Source of the DNA: Spirometra erinaceieuropaei | Lineage: Eukaryota > Platyhelminthes > Cestoda > Diphyllobothriidea > Diphyllobothriidae | DNA length: 64,000 bases | Reading direction: 5' to 3' | NCBI GenBank assembly: GCA_902702965.1 | Contig: CACRXP010000729.1 | Coordinates: forward strand, 8,549-72,548 | Shown here: piece by piece, positions 59,810-64,000 of the stretch | How the letters are laid out: each line of letters begins with the position of its first letter | Numbering within the stretch: position 1 is the first letter of the stretch | Notes under the pieces: model-generated | Told to the model about the DNA's origin: nothing | Seen by the model: the letters and a program-made list of their open reading frames with translations, nothing else | The model's database searches: none | Made by a program: the position numbers and the translations under genes

Positions 59810-62785
59810 CCATGAGACAAGTGGCCTATATGAATCAATGTCTGCCTTCACTCAATGCTGTAATTTCTTCACATTTTTGCTTATTCTATCGATTTGTTAT
59901 GCACATATAGGGAGTTCAAAGGCATATGTCTATTTCCCTCAAATCAATTCAACAAACTGTGGCTCAGCATGCAGTCTAGAGATGAAGTCTTCATACGCCT
60001 CAATGATGCACAAAGGCAGACTCTCTGGAGATGCTTTGGGTTGGAAAAGAACTGCGGACTGCTGAAGGACGCCAAAATTTTCGACAGCAATCGCCTTCAG
60101 TTGGTGCATCTCATTTAGCAACGCCACCATCTGCTGGGCGAAGGACTCCCTTCTCCTACTTATTAAAGGTCAACTTGAAGAAGAACTGAGTTACCGTATA
60201 ATAGCTAAGTTAGTTTGCGTAGATTTGCATGACTTTTTTCTGGTCATCGGTACTCTGAAGAAGTCACTAGGTTGAACTTGCTTACTGGCTTGTGGCCAAT
60301 GTCCTCGGGCTATGTACTGGAGAGGCGGTCAGTACCTTCCGCCATATGTGCCATACGGCGGACCTTCGCCAGAGTGAGGTTTGCTTTCAAAATCCTCACT
60401 GGATAGACTTTACTACCCTGTGGCGGGCGTTCGTTCCTCTTTAAGAGTCTTGCGCGCTGTTTGTCAAACCGCGACCAAATTACACAGTTCTTGTCCACGA
60501 ACCAAGAGCTTGCGACGACGGCGACCGTATTTTCGTCCATGAACTTAACGACCGATTACATGTGCGGCATAGTGGGCAATCGCAGTCGTACACTCGACAG
60601 ACCGCGCACTTATAAAATACTTACTATACACGAAACTCCACATGAACAATGTGTAAAAAGAGGATGAGATATAAAGTCACCTGGAAAAGTCATTTTTCAT
60701 CAAAGTTATGCAACAGGAGAACAAGGAATAATTTATCTTCAATTTTAAATGGAACGTATTAACATACGATTTCCGAAAGGGCAGCTGTGGTGAAAGAGTC
60801 CGTTAAAACGAAGACTTTAAACATGTAAAACGTGGAAGAGTACATGAACGTTGTAAAAAATGTCTCGGCAGTCCATAAAGGGGCTTCACTGTAATTCGGT
60901 AGCCGACACAAATGTCAGTACGCACGGTCTACCGTCGATGAATACCACATTATCGGGCGCTTCCGTGGACAAAACATACTCGTTATGTAGGATTTCGGTC
61001 GACCCACGGAATAACTGTAAAGAACGTGCGACTCCTTCATCGGCGTCCATCAACATGGAAGATGCTGGCAACTCAGGTAGACGTCTCACTGTACCGTCCG
61101 TACACCTGTGCGGGGACGTTATTTGGTCCTTTTATGCATTTGGGAACGTTTTGCAAAAATGATTCAAACGGAAATGTAGAAAAGCGGTCCAAAACTCCAA
61201 ACCGACTGACATCGCCGGGTAAGTGAGGAAGGGCATGGACATTACAAACAACAGTGGCGTTGTTGTATAAAATAAGAAAATCAGAAACAAAATTATTCAC
61301 CAAAAGGCGGACGAAATCTACGTGGGATATTTGCAAGCGTGGATGACAAGATATATAAAACATTAACATACAGAAGCAAAACATGATTATCGTGGGAGTA
61401 ATCGAGAAAAGAAGACAAAACAATAGAACATATATACAGTAAACATTGCCGGTATTCGGCGGACCCTATTCGTCACAAATGCAGCAACTTCCGCATAACA
61501 CCCAGACAGACTAGATTGATATAATCGATTGAACACGAGGGAAACTATCAATAGGCGAATCTCCGAATAGTGATGCGTTCTTGTAATACGGCGTCTGACT
61601 TCGCAATCGGAACGACCTGTCGTCCCGCAAGTGCCCACTATACGTCGCAAATGTCATGCTGTTAAAACGGGCCTGCCCTCGTGACAACACCCAAATTAGT
61701 TGCTGTAACTTTTACGAAATAACAGACCTGTCGCACCCGTTATAGGCATTATGGGCTTTGTCCAATGACCGTTGCTTTTCGTGGTCCACGCCAACGATAG
61801 CTCTGATAACCCATGTCTCGGCGTCATCGTGTTTGCAGATAATATTAAACACCGTAAGCCACTGGGTCTGGTGCTTATAAGGAAAACTGTCAAGACGCTA
61901 GCCAAATCAGTGGCTGGTCTGTGGGCTGGATCTCAAGTGCTTACGTTGGTAGGTGTGTGGTTCTGAAAGTCCGTAGTAGAATTTGCAAGGAAGTAGACGC
62001 CTCCATCCAACATGTCCTCCATATGCAGTCCTTCTCAAATGTTGATGAAGAAAGAAACGTCGGTGCTATATTGGCCTCTTCACTTGGGCACCCGCCGCAC
62101 AGTGCAAAGGCGGTTTAACGAGTAATCGAAATGATATTCGCGCCAATAACGGCGTTTGTGCAGAGTGGTCAGACATACGAAGCGTTCGTTCGCTCCCACT
62201 TTTAACTCCCAACCTCTCCAAAGATTCCAGCACGGCGTCACGAATGCAATAAAGACATTTGACGCGGTTTTAAAAGTCTGATTGAATAAGCTTAGCTCGT
62301 TTACTCTGGATTACGGGCAACTAGAAGGCGAACTCGTCGAGAACAATAGGATCAATAGAAACGGCGAATGCGTCTCACAGTTATAAGATTTCTCCGAGCT
62401 GACCGGTATGCGCAGCCCTCACGCTCACTTTCAAACCTACAGAGAAAGTTGGTCTATGAGAAAATTCGGCGAAATGTCTTTTTACGGAGGCACATTTAAA
62501 CATGAAACGGCCACCCTTCTGAGGTTTGGCTTCAAGACACCGTTAAGGCACTTGAACGTAGAACTAGTGCTTGTGCACTCAGAAGGTTCTGTGAATATAG
62601 GAACGCTTGTACCAGGAACGGCAGCGTGTGTATGCCCCAAACGTACCAGAGAGGTCATTTTTGCATATTTACTGTTAAAAACGTGTTTTCTATCTTTTTT
62701 GGTCATGGAAAGAGAGCTCTAAGCGGACAACCTTCCTGCTAAACCAGTTACCTTAAAGCAATTTATACATGTGCACTGTGAGACT
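59810..62785. other. Intergenic, no supported gene
   Basis: Short frames on both strands without motif or splice structure. Confidence 0.4.
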
Positions 62786-62845
62786 ACCGACAGAGATTAG
62801 GGAGACTGAAATGGTCTCTTCTGGTTTATTAGCCATCATTGACAA
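62786..62845. repeat. Short SINE body fragment
   Basis: GGGAGACTGAAATGGTCTCT, then TCTGGTTTATTAGCC, matches the SINE body in the 23350-24085 cluster. The tRNA-like head is missing. Confidence 0.6.
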
Positions 62846-64000
62846 GTCGTGCATAATAAATAAATCATTTTTATTCTACACCCGTAGGGATCCGGTCAAA
62901 GAAGGTAAGAATAAATTGTTACATGAATTTTAGAACACGTAGACAGAAGCTACAGAATAGTTAATTCAAATATATTTATTAAGTAGTCTGCTACGAAGAA
63001 TGATGAGATAGCAGCGAAAATACTTCTAACACATAAACAAAATGAATATGACCGGACAAAAATTATAGGAGAAAAAAACTGTAGCTCATGAAAGGATAAT
63101 AAACGAGCAGAACCGGCCTGCATGTTGCAGTGTATAACGGATTTCGTGAAGAGGTAAGTATGCGGGTCAGACAGGACTGGCCTGCTTGCTGTATTCAGTA
63201 AAAGGTTCGGAAGGGACACTATCAAGACAAAATCCATATGCCGGATGGGGCTGTTCACGTCAAAGTGACCAGGCGAGAAGAACCCAGACGCGACCAGTCA
63301 CAGTCCGCTTCCAGTCAAACCGAGGAGGGGGGCAAGGGAGATGCGACGAAATTACTAGAAGATGGCGAATGCGGAAGGTGCCGCCAAGGGCGTCGATAGA
63401 ACGCTTGGGGTCAAAATGAGGAAATGGTCTCAAGAACCGCAAAAATCCACGATTGGGGGTAAGGGTTCGAAATCGCGGGGGCCCGAGTGGAATTCTAACG
63501 AGCGTATCTGGTCGGCAAAGCTGAGGCGGCTTAGGACGTGCACGTCAACCTAGCCACGCCACTTCTTCCAGAGGATTCGTCAGGAAGGATAGCACGTTAT
63601 GTAAGGGGCGTGATGTATGAACTGAAAAATCAGAAAATTAACATTTCTGATGAGGGATCCTAGGAAGCGATATTACACACAAAGGAAGAAAATGCGGTCG
63701 GATACGGAAAGTTAGTGAAGGCGTCCTACATTCCCGATGGCCCTTTCTCGTTGTCATAAAGAATGTTGTCCGGGAAGGATGAGGAAAATAAAAGTTTAAT
63801 CAAGTCAGTATTCAGATAAAGGCGCAGCCCTCTCTTAAGAGTTTGTAGATTATCTGAAGATTTTTTATTTATTGGAAGGTTATTCCAGAGGAAATTTTAC
63901 TTGGAAGCGAAAAAAAGAGATCGCTTAGAGGTGGAGGAAGCGGGAGGAGGTATAATCAGGGAAGAATTGCGACGATTGTATGCGAGACAACTAGGAATAA
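62846..64000. other. Window end, no supported gene
   Basis: The open frames at 63186-63553 are Arg-rich with no family resemblance. Nothing else recognised. Confidence 0.35.

Noticed and set aside
1..64000. CRISPR arrays, bacterial operons, or a phage
   Set aside because: No regularly spaced direct repeats; introns, SINEs and LINEs show the DNA is eukaryotic.

Overview
Eukaryotic genomic DNA, most likely from a parasitic flatworm. Three things point that way. The genes are split into short exons by introns from 34 nt to several kb. The non-LTR retrotransposon, SINE-like and Penelope-like remnants resemble those of platyhelminth genomes. A class I (iron-sulphur) fumarase sits in an animal-type intron/exon gene. 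A diphyllobothriidean tapeworm is my best guess, from the style of the retroelements only.

Layout. 1-5200: intergenic or upstream intron, with one truncated inverted-repeat transposon. 5203-22640 (+): a split gene for a coiled-coil protein of roughly 900 residues that I could not name. I rebuilt it from sixteen exons whose reading phases all agree, plus one alternative exon. Its large introns hold a dead LINE, two fold-back transposons and a degenerate telomere-like CCCTAA array. 22641-40700: about 18 kb of repeat-rich intergenic DNA. It holds a tRNA-derived SINE cluster, a 401-bp MITE, a (CT)n tract, LINE endonuclease remnants, a 600-bp palindrome of a dispersed repeat, the 3' end of a Penelope-like element with a hammerhead-ribozyme-like motif, and a long LINE copy interrupted by a second MITE of the same family. 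40773-56802 (-): a complete class I fumarate hydratase in nine exons with a mitochondrial-type N-terminus. Its introns hold a 1.9-kb fold-back element, a 319-bp element with near-perfect 45-bp inverted repeats, and other old repeats. 56803-64000: intergenic, with a GC-rich block about 1 kb upstream of the fumarase and two C-terminal fragments of a second LINE clade.

The fumarase interconverts malate and fumarate. In helminth mitochondria it belongs to malate dismutation as well as the TCA cycle. No link between the two genes is apparent. The best candidates for further work are the fold-back family with TA target sites, the paired 400-bp MITEs, the ribozyme-like motif, two exons that look mutually exclusive, and a 34-nt GC-AG intron in the fumarase. 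I found no CRISPR array, operon or true tRNA/rRNA gene.
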